Below are positions 23,739-31,102 of a stretch of 41,894 nt of DNA, piece after piece; position 1 is the first letter of the stretch; each line of letters opens with the position of its first letter. This stretch comes from Nocardiopsis alborubida (lineage in GTDB: Bacteria; Actinomycetota; Actinomycetes; Streptosporangiales; Streptosporangiaceae): contig NZ_JAAXPG010000044.1 in assembly GCF_012396365.1 (NCBI RefSeq), positions 1 to 41,894 of the forward strand, read 5' to 3'. A program made the position numbers and the translations under genes. The notes below the pieces were generated by a model, which saw only the letters and a list, made by a program, of their open reading frames with translations, was not told the origin of the DNA and did no database searches.

Positions 23739-24317
23739 TCACTCCAGCGCGGCGATCCAGGCATCGTGCGGCCACATCTGCGTGGCTCGCCGCTGAGCCG
23801 CCGTGTCCCAGGTGACGTCGCGCTCGAAAGTCACCACCCGCGAGTCGGCTCCGACGATGACCCATGCGTGACGCCCGTCCTCATGGCGGGTCTTGACCTT
23901 GACGCCGGGGATGACGTGCTCGCGCCCGTCCTCGTCCACGACCGTCTCGTCATGGCGGTCCACCCACTGCTCGCTCAGGCCTTGGAGATAGTCGTCGTCG
24001 AGCCGCCCCAACCAGCTGTAGGCGGCCTGGCGCGCCTGCTCAGCGTCCGGCAGGTCCCCCGGGTCGTTGTCCACGCCCGGGTCCAGTGCGGTGTAGCCGA
24101 CGACGCGGCCGTCCCCACCCCTGACGACGGAGACGTGCGGCCCTCCGAGGCGGACCTCCTCCGTGGGCTGGTAGCGGGTGACCGTCACCCGTTCGCCGTC
24201 GTGGTTCCCGCTGCGGACGTCGACCTCGTACCAGCCGGAGGGAGGCGTGAGGCCGAGCTCCTCCCCCAGGGAGGACAGCACGTCCCCGCCGCTGTTCGCG
24301 TCCACCGTCATGTCCAT
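23739..24317 (-). CDS. PepSY/YcdB-like domain protein, probably the frameshifted body of a secreted protein
   Basis: 192 aa from ATG 24317 (AGGAG upstream). GWYEVDVRSGNHDGERVTVT, then GDGRVVGYTALDPG, TRHEDGRHAWVIVGADS and VVTFERDVTWD suggest PepSY or YcdB/YcdC-like repeats found in secreted actinobacterial proteins. It has no signal peptide of its own, yet a signal peptide with a good ribosome site lies just upstream in another frame (24318-24501). The simplest reading is one gene split by a frameshift within the purine run GAGGAGAGAGGAGA; separate coupled translation is the alternative. Confidence 0.55.
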   Translation of the reverse strand: MDMTVDANSGGDVLSSLGEELGLTPPSGWYEVDVRSGNHDGERVTVTRYQPTEEVRLGGPHVSVVRGGDGRVVGYTALDPGVDNDPGDLPDAEQARQAAYSWLGRLDDDYLQGLSEQWVDRHDETVVDEDGREHVIPGVKVKTRHEDGRHAWVIVGADSRVVTFERDVTWDTAAQRRATQMWPHDAWIAALE

Positions 24318-24501
24318 ACCATTCTCCTCTCTCCTCGGCGGTTCGCGGTGCGTGGTCAGCCGGGTCCGGCGCCGCACCACTCCTGTCATCGGCGTAAGCC
24401 CAGATCGACGAGCCGAGCACGGCCGAGAGTGCCATGGTGGAAGCACCGAGCAGCAGGGGCCGCGTCCGAGGGGACCCAGCCGTATGTCGTCGTGTCGCCA
24501 T
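24318..24501 (-). pseudogene. Signal-peptide fragment of the secreted protein
   Basis: ATG 24501 with GAGGAG eight bases upstream begins MATRRHTAGSPRTRPLLLGA then STMALSAVLGSSIWAYADD: a basic n-region, hydrophobic core and AYA cleavage-like site. The frame then loses all protein character near 24330, where the neighbouring frame takes over with the mature domain. It probably forms one original gene with 23739-24317. Confidence 0.55.
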
Positions 24502-24593
24502 GGTCGTCACTCCTCTCGCACCGCGCCGAGGCGAACCGGAGCACACCCCACCGACCTGGATGTCCCGGTCTCGACGCGAGGGCACCACCATAG

Positions 24594-24613
24594 AACCAAC
24601 CAAGCAGTTGGTT
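24594..24613. promoter_or_regulatory. Third AACCAAC-type inverted repeat, spacer lengthened by 4
   Basis: AACCAAC (24594-24600) and GTTGGTT (24607-24613) with a 6-base gap instead of 2. On the minus strand TTGTCA and TATGGT flank it 20 bases apart, against 17 in the intact promoter at 23153-23181, so the promoter may be weakened. It lies 93 bases upstream of the split secreted-protein gene. Confidence 0.5.
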
Positions 24614-24641
24614 GACAACGTTGCGCGTCGGCGCAAGAGGA

Positions 24642-24672
24642 GAGCCCGCCGCGCGGTACGCGGGGCGGGCTC
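24642..24672 (-). terminator. Hairpin downstream of the VOC gene
   Basis: GAGCCCGCC (24642-24650) and GGCGGGCTC (24664-24672), perfect 9-bp arms, 67 bases after the stop at 24740. Confidence 0.5.
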
Positions 24673-24739
24673 CGCAAGCACCTTCCCTCGGGGAGCGGGC
24701 GTCAGCGCGGCGACATGCCCCCGCTCTCGGAAAGCTCGG

Positions 24740-25111
24740 TCAGGAGGACGCGCCCTGTCCGTGCAGCAGGCAGAACTCGTTGCCCTCGGGGTCGGCCAGC
24801 ACCGTCCACCCCGCGTCCTCGGGCTGTCCCACGTCCACCTGCACCGCGCCCAGCCCCAGCAGCCTCTCCAGCTCCTGGGCCACCGTCAGTCCGTCCGTGA
24901 CGCGCAGGTCCAGGTGCAGGCGGTTCTTGACGCTCTTGCGCTCGGGCACGGCGAACACGTCGACCCCCAGCTCCGCCCCCTCGCGCGGGGCGAGGCTGAA
25001 CCCGTCCTCGGCCTCCTCCACGATCGGCCAGTCCAGCACACGGCTCCAGAACGCGGCCACGGCCTCGGCGTCGACCGCGTCGATGGCGATCACACAGATA
25101 CGGCTTCCCAT
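24740..25111 (-). CDS. VOC family protein (glyoxalase/bleomycin-resistance fold)
   Basis: 123 aa, ATG at 25111. AAFWSRVLDWPIVEE, RLHLDLRVTDG and the terminal VLADPEGNEFCLLHG define one VOC domain of the glyoxalase-like DUF with a conserved DPEGNEFCL end. Such single-domain proteins form dimers; the family includes metal-dependent lyases and drug-binding proteins. Its own substrate is unknown. It follows the two-component genes on the same strand, 78 bases downstream of them. Confidence 0.85.
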   Translation of the reverse strand: MGSRICVIAIDAVDAEAVAAFWSRVLDWPIVEEAEDGFSLAPREGAELGVDVFAVPERKSVKNRLHLDLRVTDGLTVAQELERLLGLGAVQVDVGQPEDAGWTVLADPEGNEFCLLHGQGASS

Positions 25112-25189
25112 GGCCGCAGCCTACGGGCGAGCACCGACATCCCGCCCGGACGCGGGCCCGGCCAGAGGCGACGCGCCGAGGGGTGGGCC

Positions 25190-25870
25190 CTACCCAGCGC
25201 GGCCGTCCTCCAGACGCGCGTCGCGCACCGTGTTGGCGACCAGCACCCGGTTCGGCGCGTCCAGCTTGGCCATCACCCGGCCGACGACCGCCTTGACGTT
25301 GCTGACGCTCATGAACAGGTCCTCGGCGATCTCGGTGTTGGACAGGCCCCGGCTGACGGCCGAGGCCACCTCGCGCTCGCGGTCGGAGAGCGCGGCCACG
25401 CGTTCACGGGCCCGGTCGCGCACCTCGTCGTCCCCGCCGCCGACGGCAAGGCCGATGAGTCGGCGGGTGGCCGAGTCCGCCAGGTGCGGGCGCCGCCGGT
25501 GGACGGCGAGGACGCCCTCGACGAGTTCGTCCGGGGGCGCGTCCTTGAGCAGGAAGCCGCTCGCGCCCGCGCGCAGGGCGCGCACCAGCGCCCGGTCGGA
25601 GTCCAGCGTGGTGAGCACGAGCACGGGCGGCGCGCCGGGGGCGCCGCGGATGCGCTCGGTCGCGGCGACCCCGTCGGTTCCGGGCATGCGCAGGTCCATG
25701 AGGACCACGTCGGGGGCGTGCTCGGCGACGACCCGTACCGCCTCGTCGCCGTCACCGGCCTCCGCGACCACCTCGACCGCCCCGCCTCCCAGGAGCAGGC
25801 GCAGGCCGCGCCGGACCATCGGGTCGTCGTCGACGACCACCACTCGTACGGGTTCGCTCACGGCGACCAT
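25190..25870 (-). CDS. NarL/FixJ-type response regulator
   Basis: 226 aa from ATG 25870; GTG 25861, with a GTGA overlap, is an alternative start. The receiver domain has VVVVDDDPMVRRG, phospho-acceptor D59 in VLMDLRMPGTDG, the Thr of VLTTLDSD and the Lys of LLKDAPPDEL. The C-terminal LuxR helix-turn-helix reads LSDREREVASAVSRGLSNTEIAEDL (in pieces) up to KLDAPNRV. Partner of the upstream kinase; the divergent ABC operon is its probable target. Confidence 0.92.
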   Translation of the reverse strand: MVAVSEPVRVVVVDDDPMVRRGLRLLLGGGAVEVVAEAGDGDEAVRVVAEHAPDVVLMDLRMPGTDGVAATERIRGAPGAPPVLVLTTLDSDRALVRALRAGASGFLLKDAPPDELVEGVLAVHRRRPHLADSATRRLIGLAVGGGDDEVRDRARERVAALSDREREVASAVSRGLSNTEIAEDLFMSVSNVKAVVGRVMAKLDAPNRVLVANTVRDARLEDGRAG

Positions 25871-27003
25871 GGTAGGCGCACCCTCAGCTCGAAGTGGTCC
25901 CCCGTCCGTCCCCAGAGCAGGGAGCCGCCGCAGATGGCGGCGCGTTCGGCCAGCCCCACGAGTCCGACGCCGGCGCCCGGACCCGGCTCCCCCGCCTCCG
26001 CGGCGGACGGGCGCCCGCGCACGGGGTTGCGGACCTCGATGAGGACCGCGTCGGCCCCGTCGGCGACGATGCGCACGCGCACCGGCCCGGGGGCGCCGTG
26101 CCTGCGGGCGTTGGTGAGGGCCTCCTGGACGATGCGGTAGGCGTGGCGGCCGGTGTTCGCGGGTGCCGGGAGGCGCCCGCTCACCTCGTCGTGCACCTCC
26201 AGCCGCATTCCGGCCCTGCGGTTCTCCTCCAGGAGCCGTCCGAGCCCGTCGAAGGTGGGCTGGGGCCGGTCCGCGTCCTCGTCCTGTCCCGAACGCAGGT
26301 CGGACAGGATGCCGCGGACCTCCGCGAGCGACTGGCGGGTGTTGGTGAGGATCTCCTCGGCGAGGGCGTCCCGGTCGGCGGCCCCGAGGTCGGGGCGGTG
26401 GGTGAGCGCGGAGGCGTTCAGCGAGATGAGCGTGAGCCGGTGCGCGAGGACGTCGTGCATCTCCCGGGCGATGCGGTCGCGCTCCTCCATCCTGGCGTTC
26501 TCCACGCGGAAGCGCTGTTCCCGCTCGGCGTCCAGTGCCCGTTCCCGCAGCACGCGGACCAGGTCGGCGCGGGCGCCCCGGTAGGCCGACGCCGCGGCCA
26601 GGGCGGCGACGGCCACGGCCACGAGCAGCAGTTCGACCCACAGGGGACGGATCGGCTCCACGGGGGTCCAGGGGTTGTGCAGGCCGACGACCAGGGACGC
26701 GGCGAGGACCCCGCACAGGGGCGCGGCCGTCCGCCACCTCCTCCCCGCCGCCTCGCGGGCGACCACGAGCGCGGCCAGGCCGGCGGAGGCGGTGGACACG
26801 GCCGGTACCGCGGCGACCAGCCACCGGCCCCGGCCGCGGGCCGTCCACCAGCGGCTTCCCGTGACGAGCACGGTCCCCAGCACCGCGTCGGCCGCCAGCA
26901 GGGGCCAGGGGACGGTGATCATGTTGCCGAGGTAGGAGTCGACGGCCGCGAGGACGACGAACGCTACGGTCGACCAGGGGAGGAGGCTGCCGAGAATCCG
27001 CAC
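25858..27003 (-). CDS. Two-component sensor histidine kinase (NarL-partner type)
   Basis: 381 aa from GTG 27003. Several membrane helices occupy residues 5-140, then a coiled linker and the HisKA_3 box ERDRIAREMHDVLAHRL with H183. The ATPase domain has the N box RIVQEALTNARRHG and GVGLVGLAERAAICGG. No separate sensor domain: the helices themselves probably sense an envelope or lipid signal. TATACC lies 8 bases before the GTG and no Shine-Dalgarno is seen, so the transcript may be leaderless. It overlaps the regulator gene by 13 bases. Confidence 0.88.
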   Translation of the reverse strand: MRILGSLLPWSTVAFVVLAAVDSYLGNMITVPWPLLAADAVLGTVLVTGSRWWTARGRGRWLVAAVPAVSTASAGLAALVVAREAAGRRWRTAAPLCGVLAASLVVGLHNPWTPVEPIRPLWVELLLVAVAVAALAAASAYRGARADLVRVLRERALDAEREQRFRVENARMEERDRIAREMHDVLAHRLTLISLNASALTHRPDLGAADRDALAEEILTNTRQSLAEVRGILSDLRSGQDEDADRPQPTFDGLGRLLEENRRAGMRLEVHDEVSGRLPAPANTGRHAYRIVQEALTNARRHGAPGPVRVRIVADGADAVLIEVRNPVRGRPSAAEAGEPGPGAGVGLVGLAERAAICGGSLLWGRTGDHFELRVRLPWSP

Positions 27004-27313
27004 GGGTCCACGGTATAGCCGCTGCTCACCGGGGCCTCCCGGGGCGGCGCCCCCGGCCCGGAACGGGTACCGGGGTCCGTCCGGAACGGTACCTCGGGTC
27101 CCTCGGCGAGACCTCCGGCCACCCCCGCCGGTACCCGCGGCCACCCCGATCGGCACCCCGGTCCGCGCTCCCCCGGCCCCGGTCGAGTCCGTCCGGGCCC
27201 GGGGCCGGCGGCCCGGCACCGGGGACGCTGCCGCCCGCCGCGAACCCCTGCCTAGCGTGGTCCGTGCTGCCCGGGAACACGTCCCGGGCACGTCCACGAC
27301 GACAAGGAGTCGC
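27004..27313. promoter_or_regulatory. Divergent promoter region, kinase / ABC operon
   Basis: 310 bp without a gene. It has a possible plus-strand -10 TAGCGT (27253-27258) and then a perfect 9-bp hairpin TGCCCGGGA-ACACG-TCCCGGGCA at 27268-27290, which would lie at the very 5' end of the ABC operon mRNA and may also be an operator for the adjacent regulator. Confidence 0.45.
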
Positions 27314-27484
27314 ATGTCAGCGGTGCTCTTGGTCGCGTCGATGATCGCGTTCGCGGGCGCGGTCACCATCGCGGCGACCCGTTTCCTCTCACCCGGCGAG
27401 GCGAGGAAGGGGGCGTACGTCCTCCCCGGCGTCCTGTTCCTCGTCTACGCCGTCCTCTTCGGCCTGTGGATCGTGGTCCCGTGA
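27314..27484 (+). CDS. 56-aa membrane protein coupled to an ABC transporter
   Basis: Two hydrophobic helices separated by a short basic loop (FLSPGEARKGAYVL). ATG at 27314 has AAGGAGT five bases before it, and its stop overlaps the GTG of the ATPase gene (GTGA), so it is the first cistron of the operon. I recognise no family. It could be an accessory subunit of the permease. Confidence 0.7.
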   Translation: MSAVLLVASMIAFAGAVTIAATRFLSPGEARKGAYVLPGVLFLVYAVLFGLWIVVP

Positions 27485-28152
27485 GCCTGATCGACATCCG
27501 CGGCGTCTCCATGGCCCACGGCCGCCACCGGGTCCTGCACGAGATCGACCTGCGGGTCGAACCCGGGCGGGTCTACGGGCTGCTCGGCCCCAACGGCTCG
27601 GGCAAGACCACCCTGCTCAAGTCGGTCCTCGGCGCCAACGACCACACCGGGACCATCGAGCGCGCACCGGGTCTGCGCGTGGGCCGCCTGATCGAGTACC
27701 CGGCGTTCTACGGCGGCCTGACCCTGCGGGAGAACCTGGAACTGCACGCACGCTATCTGCGCACCTCCCTGGAGGAGGTCCCCGGCCTGCTGGCGGAGGT
27801 CGGCCTGGGCGAGCGGGCGGACCTGCGCTTCTCCCGCACCTCCCTGGGCATGAGGCAGCGGCTCGGCATCGCCCGGGCGCTCCTGGGCGAACCCGGGCTG
27901 GTGCTGCTGGACGAGCCCACCAACGGCCTCGACCCCATCGGCATCCGCGACATCAGGGAGCTGGTCCGGGCCGTCCAGCGCGAACGGGGCACGAGCATGA
28001 TCGTCTCCAGCCACAACCTGACCGAGACCGCCTCCCTCGCCGACCACCTGCTGTTCATGAGGTCGGGCCGGATCGTCCGGCGCATGGACGCCCGCGAGGT
28101 CGAGGGCGACCTGGAGGATCTGTACGCGACGGTCCTGGGGGAGGGCGCATGA
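27481..28152 (+). CDS. ABC transporter ATP-binding protein (BcrA-like)
   Basis: 223 aa. Walker A LLGPNGSGKTT, signature SLGMRQRL in place of the usual LSGGQ, Walker B LVLLDEPTNGLDP and H-loop SSHN are all present. The type is that of bacitracin/lantibiotic export and self-immunity transporters. GTG 27481 overlaps the preceding stop. With the kinase/regulator pair next door the set resembles antibiotic-sensing detoxification modules. Confidence 0.9.
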   Translation: MSLIDIRGVSMAHGRHRVLHEIDLRVEPGRVYGLLGPNGSGKTTLLKSVLGANDHTGTIERAPGLRVGRLIEYPAFYGGLTLRENLELHARYLRTSLEEVPGLLAEVGLGERADLRFSRTSLGMRQRLGIARALLGEPGLVLLDEPTNGLDPIGIRDIRELVRAVQRERGTSMIVSSHNLTETASLADHLLFMRSGRIVRRMDAREVEGDLEDLYATVLGEGA

Positions 28153-28880
28153 GGACGCTGCTGGCCAACGAACTCCGCAAGGTCCGCCGGGAGCGCTTCG
28201 TCTGGGCCGTCCTCGTGCTCGACGTCGTCCCGCTCGCGATGGTGGTCGTCAACTACGCCGTGAACGGCGGGGACCCCACCCTGGAGCGGTTCTACTTCAC
28301 CTTCCACAACCAGTACACGATGGTCCTGCCCCTGGTGGTGTGCGCGACCGTCGCGGCCTGCTTCCACACCGAGTTCCGCAACGGCACCTACTTCGAGTGG
28401 CTCACCTGCGGCCGCTCCAAGCCCGCGCTGTGGGCCGCGAAGCTGGCCGTCGCGTGCGCGCTGGTGGCGGTGATGGCGGCGGTGAACCACGTGGGACTGG
28501 TGGTGTTCTTCCTGGTCGAGAACCCCGGCGCCGGAATCCTGCGGATGAGCGCCGCCTACTGGCTGCTGGTCGGCGTGTCACTCGTCTCCGTGGCGCTGCT
28601 GTGCGCCCTGCTGACCCTGGTGACCCGCAACGTCGTCATCGTGAACGTGTTCGGGATCGGCCTGACCGTGGCCACGCTGGTGTTCATGGCCGCCGACTTC
28701 TCGTACGTGGTCCCCACCTGCTTCGCCTACCGGCTCAGCCTGGGCATGATCGTGCCCGAGGCGGCCTATCCCGACCCCGGGCAGGCGCTCGCGGTCGGCT
28801 GGACGGTGACGGCGCTGTCCCTGCTGCTGCCGCTCGCGGCCAACCTGCTGGTCATCACCCGGCGCCGCTACCTGCACTGA
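28149..28880 (+). CDS. ABC-2 type permease
   Basis: 243 aa with six predicted membrane helices, starting MRTLLANELRKVRRERFVW, the usual amphipathic N-terminus of lantibiotic-immunity-type permeases, with TEFRNGTYFEWLTCGRSK before helix 3. ATG overlaps the ATPase stop (ATGA). Its 3' end overlaps the opposite-strand CYTH gene by 26 bases. Confidence 0.87.
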   Translation: MRTLLANELRKVRRERFVWAVLVLDVVPLAMVVVNYAVNGGDPTLERFYFTFHNQYTMVLPLVVCATVAACFHTEFRNGTYFEWLTCGRSKPALWAAKLAVACALVAVMAAVNHVGLVVFFLVENPGAGILRMSAAYWLLVGVSLVSVALLCALLTLVTRNVVIVNVFGIGLTVATLVFMAADFSYVVPTCFAYRLSLGMIVPEAAYPDPGQALAVGWTVTALSLLLPLAANLLVITRRRYLH

Positions 28881-29493
28881 GCGGGGCCTCCCGCACGTCC
28901 GCGGCGGTGCCCGTCCCCGGCCGGACACCGCCGTCCGGCCGGGGTCCCCCGGACCAGTGCGCCGCGGCGGCGTGCACGAGGACGTCGTAGCCGTCGGTGG
29001 TGCGCTCCAGGTCCGCGCCGAGCGAGCGCACCCACGCGTCGAGCCGCTCCTGGACAGCCGGGCCGTCGCGGTCGTCGTCCACGGTCAGCTCGACCTCCAG
29101 GAACACGCCCACGCCGCGCAGCTCGTCCACGCACACGGTGACCTCGCCCGCACGGCCGGCGCGGCGCGTCTTGACGATGCGCAGGGCCGGAACGTAGCCG
29201 AACTGGAGGAGGACCCGGTGCATCTGCTCCCGGTCGGCGACGGCGGTCTCGTGCTCCACGTACTCCAGGGGGTTGGCGGCCGGGGTCTTGGCGGTGAGGA
29301 CGTGCTCGCCGTCCTGGGTGCGCAGCCGGGCGAAGGTGCGTCCCGCCTTGGACATGCCGAACTCCCAGCCGGGCGGGGCGTAGGCCTGGTCGTCCTGCTC
29401 CGCGGGTTCGGAGAGGGCGACCCCGGCGGAGTCGAGGGCGGCCAGGAGCGCGGCGGGGTCCGCGACACGGTACTTGGCCTCGATCTCACGCAT
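28855..29493 (-). CDS. CYTH domain protein (class IV adenylate cyclase-like)
   Basis: 212 aa. ATG at 29493 follows AGGAG. It begins MREIEAKYRV with the ExExK motif of the CYTH superfamily; later EHETAV, CVDELRGVGVFLEVELTV and RTTDGYDVLV supply the other acidic and basic tunnel residues. Family members are class IV adenylyl cyclases, thiamine triphosphatases or tripolyphosphatases; this one is closest in pattern to the CyaB-type group. The C-terminal 40 residues are disordered and overlap the permease gene. Confidence 0.86.
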   Translation of the reverse strand: MREIEAKYRVADPAALLAALDSAGVALSEPAEQDDQAYAPPGWEFGMSKAGRTFARLRTQDGEHVLTAKTPAANPLEYVEHETAVADREQMHRVLLQFGYVPALRIVKTRRAGRAGEVTVCVDELRGVGVFLEVELTVDDDRDGPAVQERLDAWVRSLGADLERTTDGYDVLVHAAAAHWSGGPRPDGGVRPGTGTAADVREAPLSAGSGAG

Positions 29494-29682
29494 GTGTGTG
29501 CTCCTGGGGAGGTTTGCACAGGGGTCACCGAAGAGCCTACCGAGAGTGAGCGATCCCCCGAGCCGCCGTCCGCGTTCTCCACCGCTCCGGTCGGGTGGCA
29601 CCGCGCGGGAAGGCCTCCGCGCCGGTCCGCTCCCGCCGAAGGCAGCCGCGGACCGGGCGGGGCCGCTTTTGATCCATGCTTC

Positions 29683-29708
29683 CCTGAATTCAGGTTTCTG
29701 TGTACTCT
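29683..29708 (+). promoter_or_regulatory. cmtR-like promoter with perfect palindrome
   Basis: CCTGAATTCAGG (29683-29694) is a perfect 12-bp palindrome just upstream of the -10-like TACTCT (29703-29708), which lies 6 bases before the ATG. The transcript is probably leaderless and the palindrome is the likely operator of the metal sensor itself. Confidence 0.6.
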
Positions 29709-29714
29709 GGGCGC

Positions 29715-30050
29715 ATGTTCACCCTCGCCACCGACATCGACGCCCTGGCCCGCTTCGGCCGGGCCCTGGCCGACCCCATCCGCTGCCGGGTCCTGCTGGC
29801 CCTGCGTGAGAACCCCGCCCACCCCGCCGACCTGGCCGAGAAGCTCGACATCAGCCGCACCCGCCTCTCCAACCACCTCGCCTGCCTGCGCGACTGCGGC
29901 CTGGTCGTGGCCGTGCCCGTGGGACGGCGGGTGCGCTACGAACTGGCCGACGCCCGCCTCGGGCACGCCCTGGACGATCTGCGCGAGTCCGTGCTGGCCG
30001 TGCAGACCGACGCCGCCTGCGTCGAGGCCGAGGAGAAGGGCTGCTGCTGA
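29715..30050 (+). CDS. cmtR: ArsR/SmtB metal sensor, CmtR-like
   Basis: 111 aa winged-helix repressor. ARFGRALADPIRCRVLLAL and DISRTRLSNHLACLRDCGLV closely follow Mycobacterium tuberculosis CmtR, and the three cysteines that bind Cd(II)/Pb(II) there fall at the same positions: C57, C61 and C102. Additional Cys at 24, 110 and 111. ATG 29715 was chosen over GTG 29700 because of alignment to the family. It represses itself and the CDF gene until metal binds, by family analogy. Confidence 0.9.
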   Translation: MFTLATDIDALARFGRALADPIRCRVLLALRENPAHPADLAEKLDISRTRLSNHLACLRDCGLVVAVPVGRRVRYELADARLGHALDDLRESVLAVQTDAACVEAEEKGCC

Positions 30051-30778
30051 TGGCCACTCCCCTCACGGCCGTGCTGACCGAGGGGCGCCGCGCCGCGCTG
30101 ACCCGGCGGGTGCGCCTGCTGGTGGCCGCGACCATCGCCTACAACCTCGTCGAGGCCGTCGTGGCCCTGACCGCGGGCAGCCTGGCCTCCTCCACCGCCC
30201 TGATCGGCTTCGGGCTGGACTCGCTCATCGAGGTCTCCTCCGCCCTCGCGGTGGCCTGGCAGTTCTCCGCGCGCGACCCCGACGTGCGCCAGTCCCGGGA
30301 GAGGCGGGCCCTGCGCGTCATCGCGGTGTCCTTCTTCGCCCTGGCCGCCTACGTCAGCGTCGAGGCCCTGCGCTCCCTGTTCAGCGGCGCCGAGGCCGCC
30401 CCCTCAGGCGTGGGGATCGTACTGGCCGCCCTGTCGGTGGCGATCATGCCGTTCCTGTCGCTGGCCCAGCGCCGCGCGGGCCGGGAACTGGGTTCGGCCA
30501 CGGCCGTGGCCGACTCCAAGCAGACGCTGCTGTGCAGCTACCTGTCGGCCGCCCTGCTCGTGGGGCTGGGGGTCAACGCCCTGTTCGGGTGGGCCTGGGC
30601 GGATCCGGTGGTGGCGCTGCTCATCGCCGTGGTGGCCGTCAAGGAGGGGCGGGAGGCCTGGCGCGGGGACTCCTGCTGCGCTCCGGCCGGGATCGCCCTG
30701 ACCGCGTCCGCCGCCACCGGTGCCGCGGCCGGGACCGACGCGTGCGGATGCGCCCCCGGGTGCTCCTGCTGCTCCTGA
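30050..30778 (+). CDS. Cation diffusion facilitator with Cys-rich tail
   Basis: 242 aa with about six membrane helices. VRLLVAATIAYNLVEAVVAL, then GFGLDSLIEVSSALAVAWQF and SATAVADSKQTLLCSYL provide the paired acidic metal site of CDF exporters. It ends in a cysteine-rich tail CGCAPGCSCC and has CC at DSCCAP, so it probably buffers or selects thiophilic metals such as Cd, Zn or Pb. The cytosolic C-terminal domain of classic CDFs is absent. Its start overlaps the sensor stop (TGATG). Confidence 0.87.
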   Translation: MATPLTAVLTEGRRAALTRRVRLLVAATIAYNLVEAVVALTAGSLASSTALIGFGLDSLIEVSSALAVAWQFSARDPDVRQSRERRALRVIAVSFFALAAYVSVEALRSLFSGAEAAPSGVGIVLAALSVAIMPFLSLAQRRAGRELGSATAVADSKQTLLCSYLSAALLVGLGVNALFGWAWADPVVALLIAVVAVKEGREAWRGDSCCAPAGIALTASAATGAAAGTDACGCAPGCSCCS

Positions 30779-30794
30779 GACCATCTCCGGCCTC

Positions 30795-30824
30795 GCGGCC
30801 CCGGCCCTCCCCGGTCGGGGCCGC
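30795..30824 (+). terminator. Terminator of the sensor-exporter operon
   Basis: Twelve-base arms GCGGCCCCGGCC (30795-30806) and GGTCGGGGCCGC (30813-30824), one G-T pair, loop CTCCCC; 16 bases after the CDF stop. Confidence 0.6.
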
Positions 30825-31102
30825 ACCCGTCCGGACCGGCGGGTGCGCCAAGGTGTCTTCCCCGGCCGCCCGGGGGCGGGCCGGGGGAGAAGAGCCGCCG
30901 AGAACGGCGAGGTCACCGGGGCGCGGGAAATCCCCGGTCGCGTCCGGCATGCGCGACCCCCTACCGGGCAGAGGGTAAAGACAGTCCCCTTGAACGGTGT
31001 GCTCCACCCCATGTACGGGCTGGTGGCGCCGCCTGCGGACCGGGGGACGACGCCGTGTGGTGCGCGGTGCGGCGCTCCACGCCCCCTGAAGGAGTACACC
31101 GA
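30825..31102. promoter_or_regulatory. Gene-free region upstream of the orphan protein
   Basis: With the preceding terminator, 324 bp have no gene. TTGAAC at 30988-30993 with TACGGG 18 bases on is a weak promoter candidate. I see nothing else. Confidence 0.3.

Noticed and set aside
24618..24640. Plus-strand promoter starting from TTGACA next to the third operator
   Set aside because: No -10 at suitable distance and no plus-strand gene downstream.
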